Shown: positions 17,790 through 27,599 of the stretch, in pieces
Position numbering within the stretch: the first letter of the stretch is position 1
Layout of the letters: every line of letters starts with the position of its first letter
Origin: Sphingobacterium zeae
GTDB lineage: Bacteria > Bacteroidota > Bacteroidia > Sphingobacteriales > Sphingobacteriaceae
Assembly: GCF_030818895.1 (NCBI RefSeq)
Contig: NZ_JAUTBA010000001.1
Span: 4,402,001-4,466,000 of the forward strand
Direction: 5' to 3'
Length of the DNA stretch: 64,000 nt
Position numbers and translations under genes: made by a program
Notes under the pieces: generated by a model
Told to the model about the DNA's origin: nothing
Database searches by the model: none
What the model saw: the letters and a program-made list of their open reading frames with translations, nothing else

Positions 17790-19577
17790 TTAATAGCCCG
17801 GATTCTGGATCAGATAACCTTTGTTTACCTCACCTTGTGGGAAAGGATTTAACAATTGCCTCGGATGCCAAAACCCATTATAACGTACCGCATTTCCAAA
17901 ATTGGTATTTCCCGAAGGCAAAGCGTCACCACCGTTATTAAAAACCAGAAAACGGATCGGTCCACCGATGATACCCTTGTCGATCTGGCTATCCTTCCAA
18001 TGTTTCAGGTCGTTAAACCGGTATTTTTCCTGGATAAACTCAATCGCCCATTCCCGTTGGATGATTTTGCGCAGTTTATCTTTATTGGTTTCAGTAACAG
18101 CCGGTAGTCCTGCACGCTGATGGATTACATTAAGGCGGCTGAGGGCTGCAACAGGTTGCCCCATTTCGTTATATGCTTCTGCCGAACTTAAATAATATGC
18201 CGCCAGACGGAAAATCGGAAAGTCGAACCATTCACGACGCCCTGCTTTATAGTAAAACTTGGTCGGCTGTCCGGCACCGAAATGGTTGACGTCCTTATAA
18301 TGCTCGTTCATGTGCCAGATGGGATCGCCGGGGTTGTTGTCGGCCTGCATTTCCCAACCGTTGAAATCAGCGCGCATGCGTGGTTCCATCTCCTTAAACT
18401 TGGTAAGGTATTCCGAAAACGGAGCCGTCTGACCTACCCCTGGCCAGCTCTGCTCTGTGCCGTCTGCCTTGTAGTAGTTTTCCAGCATACTGCTCGACAA
18501 CACGGCTCCATTGGCCTGATAATGAAAATTGACAACATTAAAAATATTGTATGGACCAGCACCACCAGACGATGGCACCTGTTGTTTGAACGCTAAGATT
18601 ACTTCCCGGTTGCTTGGTGTGGAAGTAGCTGTACCGTAGTCAGCCAGCGGATTTCCCGTATTGATAATACGCAATCCCCCCGCCCCTTCGGCTTCTTTGA
18701 TCAGGGCTTCACTGGCTTCGAGCGCAACATTCCAACGTTGTGGATCATTGTTCCCAAAACAGATCAGCGCATTGTTTGCCCCCAACTGTAGATAAGGTGT
18801 TGCATTATTGAATAATGGACGCGCCGCATAGAGCAAAGCTTTTGCTTTAATTGCCAATGCTGCCGACTTGGTCATCCTGCCCAGTGAATTATCTGCCCAG
18901 CGCGAAGGTAAGATGGCCGCAGACTGATCACACCAGCTTACAATACTGTCCAATACATTTTTTATCGGCGCGCGCTGGATGGCCAGTTCTTCCAGATTGT
19001 TTAAGGAAGTCAGTGGAAAACTTTTGGAGATTATCGGTACCCCACCATACATGATAAACATTTGCGTATAGCGGTAAGCGACCAGCGCCTGCATTTCGGC
19101 CTGTACGATTTTCTTATCCGAGTCGCTCATATCAGGCACCCGGCCGATATTTTCCTTGACGAGGTACGCTTTGCGGATCGCCTGAAAGTTGTCGGTGTAA
19201 CCGTCGTTGCCGTAACCACCATTGGATCCCATGTCCTGGCTATTTGAATTGGGGGTAAAGCCACCGCCAAGAATAGATACCGCCGCCACACTGCCGGGGA
19301 TCTGCACCCAAAAAGCCTGACTGCCCGCCAGCTGATCATCGGTGCTCGGTGAATAATAGCCGTTCCAGTTCAGACCCTGGCGCAAAGAGGCAAAATAGGC
19401 ACCTGCAATGGCATTATAAGCGTTGGCGGACTGGTTAAAAATTGTATCCACCGTCGGATTACCCCCGGGAGGGACCTGCAAAAAATCTTTTTGGCAAGAT
19501 ATACTGCTTCCCAAGATCACCATGGACATGGAAGCAAACAAAGCCTTTTGCCAATAGCGTTGTATTATATCGATCAT
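17790..19577 (-). CDS. SusD/RagB family nutrient-binding lipoprotein (first pair)
   Basis: This SusD-like glycan-binding lipoprotein pairs with the SusC1 gene 11 bp upstream. It has 595 residues with a lipobox ending SSISC at C28, KDFLQVPP after the Cys, helical TPR-like repeats (MQALVAYRYTQMFIMYGGVPII), and the C-terminal domain with WAIEFIQEKYRFNDLKHW. The C-terminus ends in NPFPQGEVNKGYLIQNPGY, the usual SusD ending. It shows little direct similarity to the second SusD in the same locus, so the two pairs probably did not arise by recent duplication. Confidence 0.95.
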   Translation of the reverse strand: MIDIIQRYWQKALFASMSMVILGSSISCQKDFLQVPPGGNPTVDTIFNQSANAYNAIAGAYFASLRQGLNWNGYYSPSTDDQLAGSQAFWVQIPGSVAAVSILGGGFTPNSNSQDMGSNGGYGNDGYTDNFQAIRKAYLVKENIGRVPDMSDSDKKIVQAEMQALVAYRYTQMFIMYGGVPIISKSFPLTSLNNLEELAIQRAPIKNVLDSIVSWCDQSAAILPSRWADNSLGRMTKSAALAIKAKALLYAARPLFNNATPYLQLGANNALICFGNNDPQRWNVALEASEALIKEAEGAGGLRIINTGNPLADYGTATSTPSNREVILAFKQQVPSSGGAGPYNIFNVVNFHYQANGAVLSSSMLENYYKADGTEQSWPGVGQTAPFSEYLTKFKEMEPRMRADFNGWEMQADNNPGDPIWHMNEHYKDVNHFGAGQPTKFYYKAGRREWFDFPIFRLAAYYLSSAEAYNEMGQPVAALSRLNVIHQRAGLPAVTETNKDKLRKIIQREWAIEFIQEKYRFNDLKHWKDSQIDKGIIGGPIRFLVFNNGGDALPSGNTNFGNAVRYNGFWHPRQLLNPFPQGEVNKGYLIQNPGY

Positions 19578-19588
19578 ATCTGTAAGTT

Positions 19589-22500
19589 TTAAAATGAAAT
19601 GTTCACACCCAGGTTGTATGTTCTCACAAGCGGGAATATATAGCCGTTGCTATTCTGACTAGTCGACTCGGGATCTATCCCTTTCACGAGCTTGGTCCAG
19701 GTGACGAGGTTATTACCACTGGCATACACCCGCACGGCGCTTAGCCCGACACGCTGCAAGAGTTTGCTGTCGCGGACGGTATAGCCTACAGAAGCATTTT
19801 TTAAGCGCAAAAAGTCTGTTGAGCGCAGCCAGAATGTACTCCTTATTTTCGAGGCTTGGGATACACCGTCAATAGCATTTAGTGCCGGGTAAAGGATCTC
19901 CTGTCCACTTTCATATTTTTCCTGCGTCCATCTGCCACTATTAACTTCCTCTACGATACGATTGCCGCCGTAGTAGGTGTTACTGATATCATAAGAGCCT
20001 TTTGCGGTACCGATAAATAGTGTATTTAAGTCCCAGCCCTTGTAGGTCACACCCAAACGGAAGTTGTACGAGATCAGCGGAAAAGAAGGATAGCCAATTG
20101 GGATCATATCGTTGTTATCGATAATACCATCGCCATTGATGTCCTTATAGCGTAGGTCGCCAACATCCACCAGATTGCTAAAGCTATTGTAAGGACGGTT
20201 GGCCAGTTCGGCAGCATTGTTGTAAAACCCATCCGCGACCAATCCCTTTGGCTGGCCGATCATGTATCCCGTTTGGTTCATCCAAGGATATGGGAAAGCC
20301 GCTTCGGCCATGTAATCTATTTTATTGCGTGCATAGGAGAAATTTCCTTTTAAGAAGTAGGTAAAGTCTTCGCTTAACTTATCGTCCCAGCCCAATTCAA
20401 ACTCCCAGCCGCTATTGCTTACCCGACCTAAGTTGGATACCGGTATGCGATCAACCCCTAAATTGGCAGGAATAATGCTCGGCTGAACAAGGATGTCGGA
20501 ACGTTTTTCATTAAAATAAGTCCCTGAGAAGGATAATTTATCACTGAAAAATTTCAGATCAAGCTGTACGTTGCTCTTTTTTGCCCGCTCCCAGATCAGC
20601 AGCGGATTTCCGACCGAAGATTCAATAGCCCCCGGAATGTGTGGGTTTGTTGCCGACCCATCTGTGCTTCCAAAATAATAGCCATTGTTTTGATCTGCCA
20701 AATTCCACGAGTTCGGCAGGTAAAGGTAACGTCTGGCAGTGGTCTGATCGTTACCGACCTCACCATAGGAGGCTCTGATCTTGGCAAAGCTCAAAAAGCT
20801 GTTGTCTTGCAAGAAAGACTCTTTGGAGATAATCCAGCCCGCAGAGAAAGCGGGAAAGAAGCCAAAACGCTTACCGGGAGCAAACTGTTCGGTCCCATTG
20901 TAGGCCATATTCACCTCGGCCAAATAGCGTTCGGCATAGTTATAGGTAGCACGCCCAACTAAGCTCATTAAACCCGAAGGTGTATTAAAAGCTAGGTTGT
21001 TATCAATGTATTTTTGGGCATTCGCCAAGACGAGACCCGATACATTATGCTTTCCAAAGTCGCGGTTGTAGTCTACGCCAGCTTCATAATACATTTTTCT
21101 AAAACTGGAATTGAATAGGTAGTCGGTGAGACTATTGTCGGTACTGACCATGCCCCCGATGTAGACGATTTCTGTCGGGTTTTGTGGATTTCGGTAAGCC
21201 GAATAAGTCGGCACGCCTGGCGTCACGGTATATCCTTTTGCATAATTATCGTCGTAAGCCACCGTGAAATGGGATTTAAGACCACGCGTCAGATAGTCCA
21301 TTTTATGCTTCAGCACCGTCTGCGCACTGAGGTTGGTTCCCTGTGTGACGCCGTAGCCGCGCGTTACAAGATTGAGCGGATTAATGACCTGGCTTGGAAA
21401 ACCACCATTTCCTCCTCTCACCGTCCCGATGGGGTTCGTTGGGCTACCGTCGGCTCCGAGAAAGTTTAGTACGATGCGGCCATCAACGATTCCGGGCGAA
21501 ATAAAAGGCCCATGTTTGAGGTCGAGCAATATCGCCTGATAACGCGATGCCAGGTCAGATCCCTGCACGTTACTAAAATTATCCGACTTGGGGTTGGCAA
21601 TTTTGTTCTTTAGGAATTGGCCGCTGATGTTGACACTGATATCCAGATTTTTGACCACCTCAATATCGAAATTATTACGGAAAGTGTATCTAGAGAATTT
21701 TGGATCCACATCTGCTCCGGCTATTTTTGTATAGTTCAGAATACTCGTCTGATCAAAATATCCGATCGAACTGGCATATTTAAATCGTTCGCTGCCTCCC
21801 GAAACATTTAAGTTGTATTGATTTTGACGTCCCGTGCCATTGAAGAGTTCTTTGTACCAATCGTGACTGGTGTAATACAGTGCCGGACTGTTTTGCAGCT
21901 GCTGCTTCTGTTGCTCGTTGAGTGGCATGGCTGCAATTTCTGCAGCTGTATAATCGCGGTTGTTTTTAAACTTCCAAAGCTCATCTTCCGAAAACAACAT
22001 ATTATTATACGAACCGTTTCCTGAAGCATCCAGTTTTCGGATCGATTCATTTCTGCTGGAAGCAAAGTCATGCGAATTGGTCATGCCCATGAGCGATGTT
22101 GCGCGCGTAAACCCCGTGTTGGCCGAGAAACTAAAAGCAGGTCTTCCCGAGCGGCCCCGCTTAGTGGTAACGATAATCACGCCATTAGCGCCACGGATAC
22201 CGTATACCGCTGTCGCCGAGGCATCCTTTAAGATACTGACGTTCTCAATATCGTTGGCATCAATGGCGTTCAACATGGTAAATGGATTTTCCGCAGGCTG
22301 CTGCACACCGTCGATAACGACAAGCGGATTGGACCCATTTAAGGTCGATATTCCGCGGATGCGCAAAGTCGTTGCATTCTGCCCTGGTTCGCCGCTGTTC
22401 TGTATCCCAGTGATACCCGGCGCCATACCGACCAGCATATTACTGACATTGGCTACCGGCGTTTGTACCAGATCTTTACCTGCTACCACACTGACAGAAC

Positions 22501-22909
22501 CTGTCACGGTCGGTTGCTTCTGTTTACCATAGCCGACAACCACCACCTGCTCCATCTGAATATTATCTTTATACAATTGGATGTTGATGGCCTTCAGCTC
22601 GCCTACGACCCTACGTTGCGGCAAGTAACCGACGAACGTATAGATAAGTGTATCGGTGGGAAGTGCTTTTATCGAATAATCCCCCGTGACATTAGTCAGT
22701 GTCACATTATTCGAATTTTTGACGCTGACATTAACGCCAGTCAGCGGACGCCGCTGCTCATCCACCACATTTCCAGAAATGCGGGTTTGCGCATGAGCCA
22801 TGCAGGTGATGGACGCCATAAATATCCCTAAAAAGGCTACCTTTTTAGAAAAATGTACTGTCGAGCGTTCAAGACAAGTCGAATGACTGTCAGTGGACAA
22901 ACAAATCAT
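19589..22909 (-). CDS. SusC-type TonB-dependent transporter, full length (first pair)
   Basis: This is the main importer of the locus. The frame opens at an upstream TTG, but the ATG giving MICLSTDSHS is preferred, for about 1106 residues. It has a signal peptide ending at AHAQ, a CarbopepD_reg-type domain (ISGNVVDEQRRPLTGVNVSVK) over about 42-115, and a TonB box MEQVVVVGYGKQ near 120. The plug carries LNAIDANDIENVSILKDASA and ANGVIIVTTKRG, and a 22-strand barrel ends GVNISF. It follows the hybrid sensor by 163 bp and leads susD1-susC2-susD2-lipoprotein-GH26. HTCS-controlled expression is expected from the family. Confidence 0.95.
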   Translation of the reverse strand: MICLSTDSHSTCLERSTVHFSKKVAFLGIFMASITCMAHAQTRISGNVVDEQRRPLTGVNVSVKNSNNVTLTNVTGDYSIKALPTDTLIYTFVGYLPQRRVVGELKAINIQLYKDNIQMEQVVVVGYGKQKQPTVTGSVSVVAGKDLVQTPVANVSNMLVGMAPGITGIQNSGEPGQNATTLRIRGISTLNGSNPLVVIDGVQQPAENPFTMLNAIDANDIENVSILKDASATAVYGIRGANGVIIVTTKRGRSGRPAFSFSANTGFTRATSLMGMTNSHDFASSRNESIRKLDASGNGSYNNMLFSEDELWKFKNNRDYTAAEIAAMPLNEQQKQQLQNSPALYYTSHDWYKELFNGTGRQNQYNLNVSGGSERFKYASSIGYFDQTSILNYTKIAGADVDPKFSRYTFRNNFDIEVVKNLDISVNISGQFLKNKIANPKSDNFSNVQGSDLASRYQAILLDLKHGPFISPGIVDGRIVLNFLGADGSPTNPIGTVRGGNGGFPSQVINPLNLVTRGYGVTQGTNLSAQTVLKHKMDYLTRGLKSHFTVAYDDNYAKGYTVTPGVPTYSAYRNPQNPTEIVYIGGMVSTDNSLTDYLFNSSFRKMYYEAGVDYNRDFGKHNVSGLVLANAQKYIDNNLAFNTPSGLMSLVGRATYNYAERYLAEVNMAYNGTEQFAPGKRFGFFPAFSAGWIISKESFLQDNSFLSFAKIRASYGEVGNDQTTARRYLYLPNSWNLADQNNGYYFGSTDGSATNPHIPGAIESSVGNPLLIWERAKKSNVQLDLKFFSDKLSFSGTYFNEKRSDILVQPSIIPANLGVDRIPVSNLGRVSNSGWEFELGWDDKLSEDFTYFLKGNFSYARNKIDYMAEAAFPYPWMNQTGYMIGQPKGLVADGFYNNAAELANRPYNSFSNLVDVGDLRYKDINGDGIIDNNDMIPIGYPSFPLISYNFRLGVTYKGWDLNTLFIGTAKGSYDISNTYYGGNRIVEEVNSGRWTQEKYESGQEILYPALNAIDGVSQASKIRSTFWLRSTDFLRLKNASVGYTVRDSKLLQRVGLSAVRVYASGNNLVTWTKLVKGIDPESTSQNSNGYIFPLVRTYNLGVNISF

Positions 22910-22951
22910 ATTTATCAGTTCGTTTATAATTTTGAAATTATTTCCCTTACG

Positions 22952-23002
22952 GTAACCTGAGTGGTCAATCAATAAATTGGTTACAGCATTGCATCAAAAT
23001 TA
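22952..23002 (-). promoter_or_regulatory. Candidate susC1 promoter and operator region
   Basis: On the minus strand, TAATTTTG (22995-23002) matches the Bacteroidota -7 consensus TAnnTTTG about 85 bp upstream of the susC1 ATG. No convincing -33 TTTG lies at the right distance. Between it and the gene, GTAACC and GGTTAC form a 6-bp inverted repeat 21 bp apart, a possible binding site for the hybrid sensor. Both are pattern matches only. Confidence 0.3.
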
Positions 23003-23072
23003 GGATATTGGCTATGCTTGAGGGATGAATTTTCGCAGAATATAGGGGGAAAAATGTTTCACTTCTCCCCTT

Positions 23073-26000
23073 TTAAAGCTTCTGGCGGTGTTTTTCCTGA
23101 TAGGCAGATGGTGTAATCCCGCATTCTTCACGAAAAACTTTGGTGAAATATTTGGGATCAGTAAAGCCCACTTGGTAGGCAATTTCAGCGATAGACCACT
23201 GTCCGGTCTCGAGCATATGCTGCGCCCGTTGCAAACGGATGCTCCGGATAAATTCCACTGGTGTTTTGCCGGTCAAGTCAAAAATCCGCCGGTACAAGGT
23301 CGCTCTGCCCAAGGCAAATGCCTCACCAAGTCCCTGCACGGAGAGGTTCGAATTGCCCATGTTAGCCTCCACGTAGGCCAGCACTTTTGTGATCCACTCA
23401 TTATCGAGTGAAGCCGTGTCCAGCTCACTGGGGGCTACTGAAACCTGCTTTTGATAGGTTTCCTTAAAGCGATCCTGCTGAGCGAGTAGATTTTTCATTT
23501 TTGAAACCAGCATTTCCATGCGGAACGGCTTGGTGATGTAATCGTTGGCTCCCATTTCGAGGGCCTGGAGCTGCCGCTGCTCGGAATTGACGACAGTCAG
23601 CAGGATAAAAGGAATAAAAGCCGTCCGTTTGTCTGTCTTAATCTTCTGGCAGAGCTCCGCACCATTCATTTCGGGCATATTGAGATCGCTGACGATCAGA
23701 TCGGGATGCTCTGCAAGGGCCTTCTGCCAGCCTTCCTTTCCGTTGGAGGCCACAATAACCTGAAAATACGGCTGGAGAAATTCCTTCATGTAACTGCGGT
23801 AGTCGTCGTTGTCTTCCACCAACAGTACGGTTTTTTGCATCGAAAGAGCGGAGCCTATGTCTTCCGCTAGTACATCATCGGACACTGCTTCATTCCGATC
23901 CTGGATATCTTGCAACGGCAATTGCAGCACAAATGTACTTCCCTGTCCGACTTCGCTTTCAGCATGCAGGGTACCCTTATGCAGCTTGGCAAACTCCCGG
24001 CTGATGGCCAGTCCAATACCACTTCCCTGGTTGATCATATGTTTGGGCAGTTCGTTCTGAAAAAAACGTTCAAAGATCTTTTCCAACCTATCGGCAGCAA
24101 TACCTATCCCCGTATCGCTGACGCGGATTTCGAGTCGATCACCAGACTGCGTATCAACGGAGAGCGTCACACGCCCCCCCTGGGGTGTAAATTTGAAGGC
24201 ATTGGTCAACAGGTTGAAGAGTATGCGCTCCATTTTATCCGGATCCAGGGCTGCCCAAACATCCTCGCCCAAGGTTTCGAAGGCGAACTGCACCTGACGT
24301 TTTTCAGCCAGATCGAGAAATGAATCGTAGACCTCTTTACAAAGCCCAAAAATCCGGAGGTTCTTTTTATGCAGATGCAACTCACCAAGCTCCAGTTTCC
24401 GGAAATCCAGCAGCTGATCAACGAAATTGAGCAGGCGCCGAGCATTTCGGTGGATCAATTTGAATTGCCGTTGCTCATTTTCGGAATAAGGCTGATCCAA
24501 CAATTTTTCTACTGGTGTCAGGATCAAGGACAGCGGAGTTTTAAGCTCATGGCTAACATTGGTAAAAAAGTGGATCTTCATCGCATCCAGCTCCTGCCTA
24601 CGCAGCTGCTCCTGTTCCTGCTGTTCTTGCTTAAATTTCAGGCGGGTACGGCTGATGATCCGATAACGCCCCCATACCAGTCCCAGTACGATGACCAAGC
24701 CATAAAAACCATATGCCCAGGCACTCGCCCAAAAAGGAGGCCTAATCTCAATATCCAGCTTGGCGTATACTGGATCGGCAGCACCACTTTCTTCGGCACG
24801 CACCACGAGCGTATATTTTCCGGGTGCTAATCCCGTAAAACTTATTTTTCGGCTGTTCCCATCCACACTTACCCACTGGTCATGTAGCCCCTGCATCCGG
24901 TAGCTGTAGTTTATTTTTCCGGCATTGACAAAATTGAGTGCTGCAAATTGGATAGCAAACGCATTCTGATTGTATTTTAAAGCCAGTTTATGGGTGGAGG
25001 ATATACTCTCCGACAGAATCAGGTTGCCATCATATTGCTCCCCCACGCGCACACTGTTATTGAACAGCTGCAAGTCAGTAAACAGCAACGGATAACGATG
25101 CCCCCGGATAGGGTCATTGGGCGGAAAGAACAGGTTAAACCCATTGCTGCCGCCAAAAATCAATTCACCCGCTTTTGTCACAAATGCAGCGTCGTCATTG
25201 AACACATTGCCCTGCAATCCATCCGTTTCGTCGTAATTCCGAAAGGATAATTTTAGTCCACCGTTTACATACTGCGGTGAGATCCTGGACAGGCCGTTGG
25301 GCGTACTTGCCCAGATGGTGTGCTGATGGTCCATGATCAGGCGCAAGATGGTCTGGTGGGGCAAGCCATCGGCTTTGTGGTATTTGAAAAACTTCTTCTG
25401 CTGCGGATCGTAAATCGACAGGCCGTCCCGCGTGGCTATCCAAATGAATCCCTTTGCATCCTCGATGACATCCAGTACCGTGGTATTACACAAGCTATTT
25501 GCTGCACCTTGCTGATAGCTAAAATGCTGCAACAATTTTCGATTCCGATCATACAGTTCAATACCGGCCGAACCACCTACCCACAGGTTTCCATTCCGGT
25601 CCTCCATGATGGCATTGACCGAAAAGTTAAAGGGATGATTGTAGCGGTAATCCACAAAACTATTCGTTGTCCGGTCTAGAAGCTGCAGTCCCTTGTTTAA
25701 TGTCCCCACCCATAAGCGTCGTTCGCGATCTTCAAATATCTCCCAAACGTTATCTTCCGATAAACTTCCCGCACGCTTGCTATCGTGCCGATAGTAGGTA
25801 AAACGCTGGCCGTCGTAACTATTCAGGCCGCCGAAATAAGTACCGATCCACAGCTTATTGTCGCGGTCTACATATAAGCTCGCAATAATATTGCTTGAAG
25901 GGCCGCTTCCGTTATCCGTTTGCAGATATTTTGTAAACGTTTTCGCTGCCCGATCGTAATAGAGTAAACCCCGCCCATTGGTACCGATCCATAGATTGCC

Positions 26001-27134
26001 GCGTCTATCCTCGGCAAAACAATTCACATCGTCAAAAGGTAAACTCTTTAGGTTATTCGGATCGTGACGGTATTGCGGAAACGAAGACTTTGTCTCGCTG
26101 TAAGAATTAATTCCCGCTTTGAAGGTCCCCATCCAGATTGTTCCTGACGCATCCTTTAACAACGACTGTATCGCATTTCCCGGCAAAATTTCTTTTGTAC
26201 CAAAATCATTCGAGATATAACTAATGGTTCTCTTTTGTTTATTAACGAGGTTAATTCCACCGTGATCTGTAGCAATCCATATGTTGCCCCTATCGTCCTG
26301 CACGATGCCGTTAACGATATCGTTATTGAGTTGAAGCTGACCGACTTTTCGATCCAGTGTCAGCCATCTGTTATCTGCGGCAGAAAGCCAATAAACTGCA
26401 TTCGCCTTACCGGGCACATAGATCCAGGCATCATCCTGTGCATCTATAAAAAGTTGATAGCCTTGCTCGCCATTACTTGCAGGCACATGAAGCCTTCTGA
26501 CCAATTGATTATCCGAATCCCGTCGTACGTCGACTGTTCCATCTGCATACACTATCCAGCTCTGCTGTCTGGAATCAAATGCAAGTGATGACACCGCATT
26601 GCTGTAAAGCGGTCGGCTGCTGTTTTGCGAATTTAAGAGCTGCGACTTTTTCTCCCGGATGAGGTATTTATAAATCCCTTCGCCCGGATAGATAAACCAG
26701 AAATTCCCACGGCTATCGGTAACGATTGTCTTGAACCACTCGTGCGGCAAACCGAGCTGGGCGAGCCAACGTTTTGGCCTGGATTCAAATTGTTCGTTGG
26801 CTGCATTGTATCTGTTCCAGCCCTTTGGTGTATAGATCCATAGCGAATGGAGCGGTCCTTTGACTATTTTATCGATATAATTATCGTTGATACTGGTGCT
26901 ATCCTGCTCGTTGTGTAGAAAAACTTTAAAGTCATAGCCGTCGAAGCGATTCAATCCTGAAGCCGTACCAAACCATATGAAACCATTTTGGTCTTCGGCC
27001 ATAGCAATCACCCGACCATTGGAAAGACCGTTTTTGATGCCCCTATTGTTAAAGAAATAGCTTTTTCCCTGCGCATCCGCTTTTGTGCACAGCATAATTA
27101 TCGCCAGCGAAAACAAAAGGCGACAGTAAACCAT
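23073..27134 (-). CDS. Hybrid two-component system sensor/regulator (HTCS)
   Basis: This is a single-chain sensor and transcription factor that typically detects an oligosaccharide in the periplasm and switches on its PUL. From the chosen ATG (an upstream TTG is possible) the 1353 residues hold several parts. After a signal peptide (1-22) come two periplasmic beta-propellers with many GxIWxGT-type Reg_prop repeats (about 30-690), a Y_Y_Y domain (about 700-770) and a membrane helix near 795. A HisKA box SHELKTPLSLIL (His near 861) is followed by HATPase_c (LLTNAFKF, DTGIGI). A receiver domain (VEDNDDY, phospho-acceptor Asp near 1148 in SDLNMPEMNG) and a C-terminal AraC HTH (about 1255-1353) complete it. 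All key residues are present. It lies directly upstream of susC1. Confidence 0.95.
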   Translation of the reverse strand: MVYCRLLFSLAIIMLCTKADAQGKSYFFNNRGIKNGLSNGRVIAMAEDQNGFIWFGTASGLNRFDGYDFKVFLHNEQDSTSINDNYIDKIVKGPLHSLWIYTPKGWNRYNAANEQFESRPKRWLAQLGLPHEWFKTIVTDSRGNFWFIYPGEGIYKYLIREKKSQLLNSQNSSRPLYSNAVSSLAFDSRQQSWIVYADGTVDVRRDSDNQLVRRLHVPASNGEQGYQLFIDAQDDAWIYVPGKANAVYWLSAADNRWLTLDRKVGQLQLNNDIVNGIVQDDRGNIWIATDHGGINLVNKQKRTISYISNDFGTKEILPGNAIQSLLKDASGTIWMGTFKAGINSYSETKSSFPQYRHDPNNLKSLPFDDVNCFAEDRRGNLWIGTNGRGLLYYDRAAKTFTKYLQTDNGSGPSSNIIASLYVDRDNKLWIGTYFGGLNSYDGQRFTYYRHDSKRAGSLSEDNVWEIFEDRERRLWVGTLNKGLQLLDRTTNSFVDYRYNHPFNFSVNAIMEDRNGNLWVGGSAGIELYDRNRKLLQHFSYQQGAANSLCNTTVLDVIEDAKGFIWIATRDGLSIYDPQQKKFFKYHKADGLPHQTILRLIMDHQHTIWASTPNGLSRISPQYVNGGLKLSFRNYDETDGLQGNVFNDDAAFVTKAGELIFGGSNGFNLFFPPNDPIRGHRYPLLFTDLQLFNNSVRVGEQYDGNLILSESISSTHKLALKYNQNAFAIQFAALNFVNAGKINYSYRMQGLHDQWVSVDGNSRKISFTGLAPGKYTLVVRAEESGAADPVYAKLDIEIRPPFWASAWAYGFYGLVIVLGLVWGRYRIISRTRLKFKQEQQEQEQLRRQELDAMKIHFFTNVSHELKTPLSLILTPVEKLLDQPYSENEQRQFKLIHRNARRLLNFVDQLLDFRKLELGELHLHKKNLRIFGLCKEVYDSFLDLAEKRQVQFAFETLGEDVWAALDPDKMERILFNLLTNAFKFTPQGGRVTLSVDTQSGDRLEIRVSDTGIGIAADRLEKIFERFFQNELPKHMINQGSGIGLAISREFAKLHKGTLHAESEVGQGSTFVLQLPLQDIQDRNEAVSDDVLAEDIGSALSMQKTVLLVEDNDDYRSYMKEFLQPYFQVIVASNGKEGWQKALAEHPDLIVSDLNMPEMNGAELCQKIKTDKRTAFIPFILLTVVNSEQRQLQALEMGANDYITKPFRMEMLVSKMKNLLAQQDRFKETYQKQVSVAPSELDTASLDNEWITKVLAYVEANMGNSNLSVQGLGEAFALGRATLYRRIFDLTGKTPVEFIRSIRLQRAQHMLETGQWSIAEIAYQVGFTDPKYFTKVFREECGITPSAYQEKHRQKL

Positions 27135-27372
27135 CAAAAAAAAGGATCTTTGTTTCAATTCAGCCAATACTTTTAATAGGGGGAAACGCTAATTAATTAT
27201 TTTCCACATTAGGATTGTCAAAGATACGTTTATTCCATTACATCGTATAAATTAAACTTTTTTTGGACAACGTGAATGGCTTTACTTCGGAAAGTCCGTT
27301 AACCGGCTACCTGTTGTGGATGTAACTGTTGGCCAACAACACTATTTATTAAGAATAAACCGACTTAAATTT

Positions 27373-27390
27373 TATACCCGAATGCGTATA
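27373..27390. promoter_or_regulatory. 18-bp palindromic site A (candidate operator)
   Basis: TATACCCGAATGCGTATA matches site B in 16 of 18 positions and lies exactly 40 bp before it (start to start). It is an imperfect palindrome within a flanked TTTATAC/GTATAAA inverted repeat. It sits in the 465-bp divergent region between the HTCS and the LRR gene, about 240 bp from the HTCS ATG and 210 bp from the LRR ATG. Confidence 0.55.
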
Positions 27391-27412
27391 AATAGTACTA
27401 AATACAAATAAA

Positions 27413-27430
27413 TATACCCGATTGGGTATA
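27413..27430. promoter_or_regulatory. 18-bp palindromic site B (candidate operator)
   Basis: TATACCC-GATT-GGGTATA has perfect 7-bp arms around a 4-bp spacer. Together with site A it gives two dimer-size sites about four helical turns apart, an arrangement typical of cooperative repressor or activator binding. Which divergent gene it controls, and by what protein, cannot be told. The remainder of this intergenic stretch is A+T rich with no credible gene. Confidence 0.6.
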
Positions 27431-27599
27431 CAAAGAGATTGCAAATAATAGCATAAAACAAAATTTTCACCCAAAAGAACGGATCGAATGTTAGAAAAAA
27501 AAGAGCGAATCATAAACCAGCGCCATGCGGATATAAATTGGTCGAATAATTGCTTTATTGAGCTATGCATATTTGCATAAAACACAAAGTCGATCCAAC

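Noticed and set aside
23050..23080. GGGGA/TCCCC pairing just after the HTCS stop as a terminator
   Set aside because: The loop is too long, the stem is five pairs, and the tail is poor.
27349..27585. 78-codon minus-strand reading frame over the palindromic sites
   Set aside because: It has no SD, unusual composition, covers the operator-like palindromes and overlaps the LRR leader; it reads as a chance frame in A+T-rich DNA.
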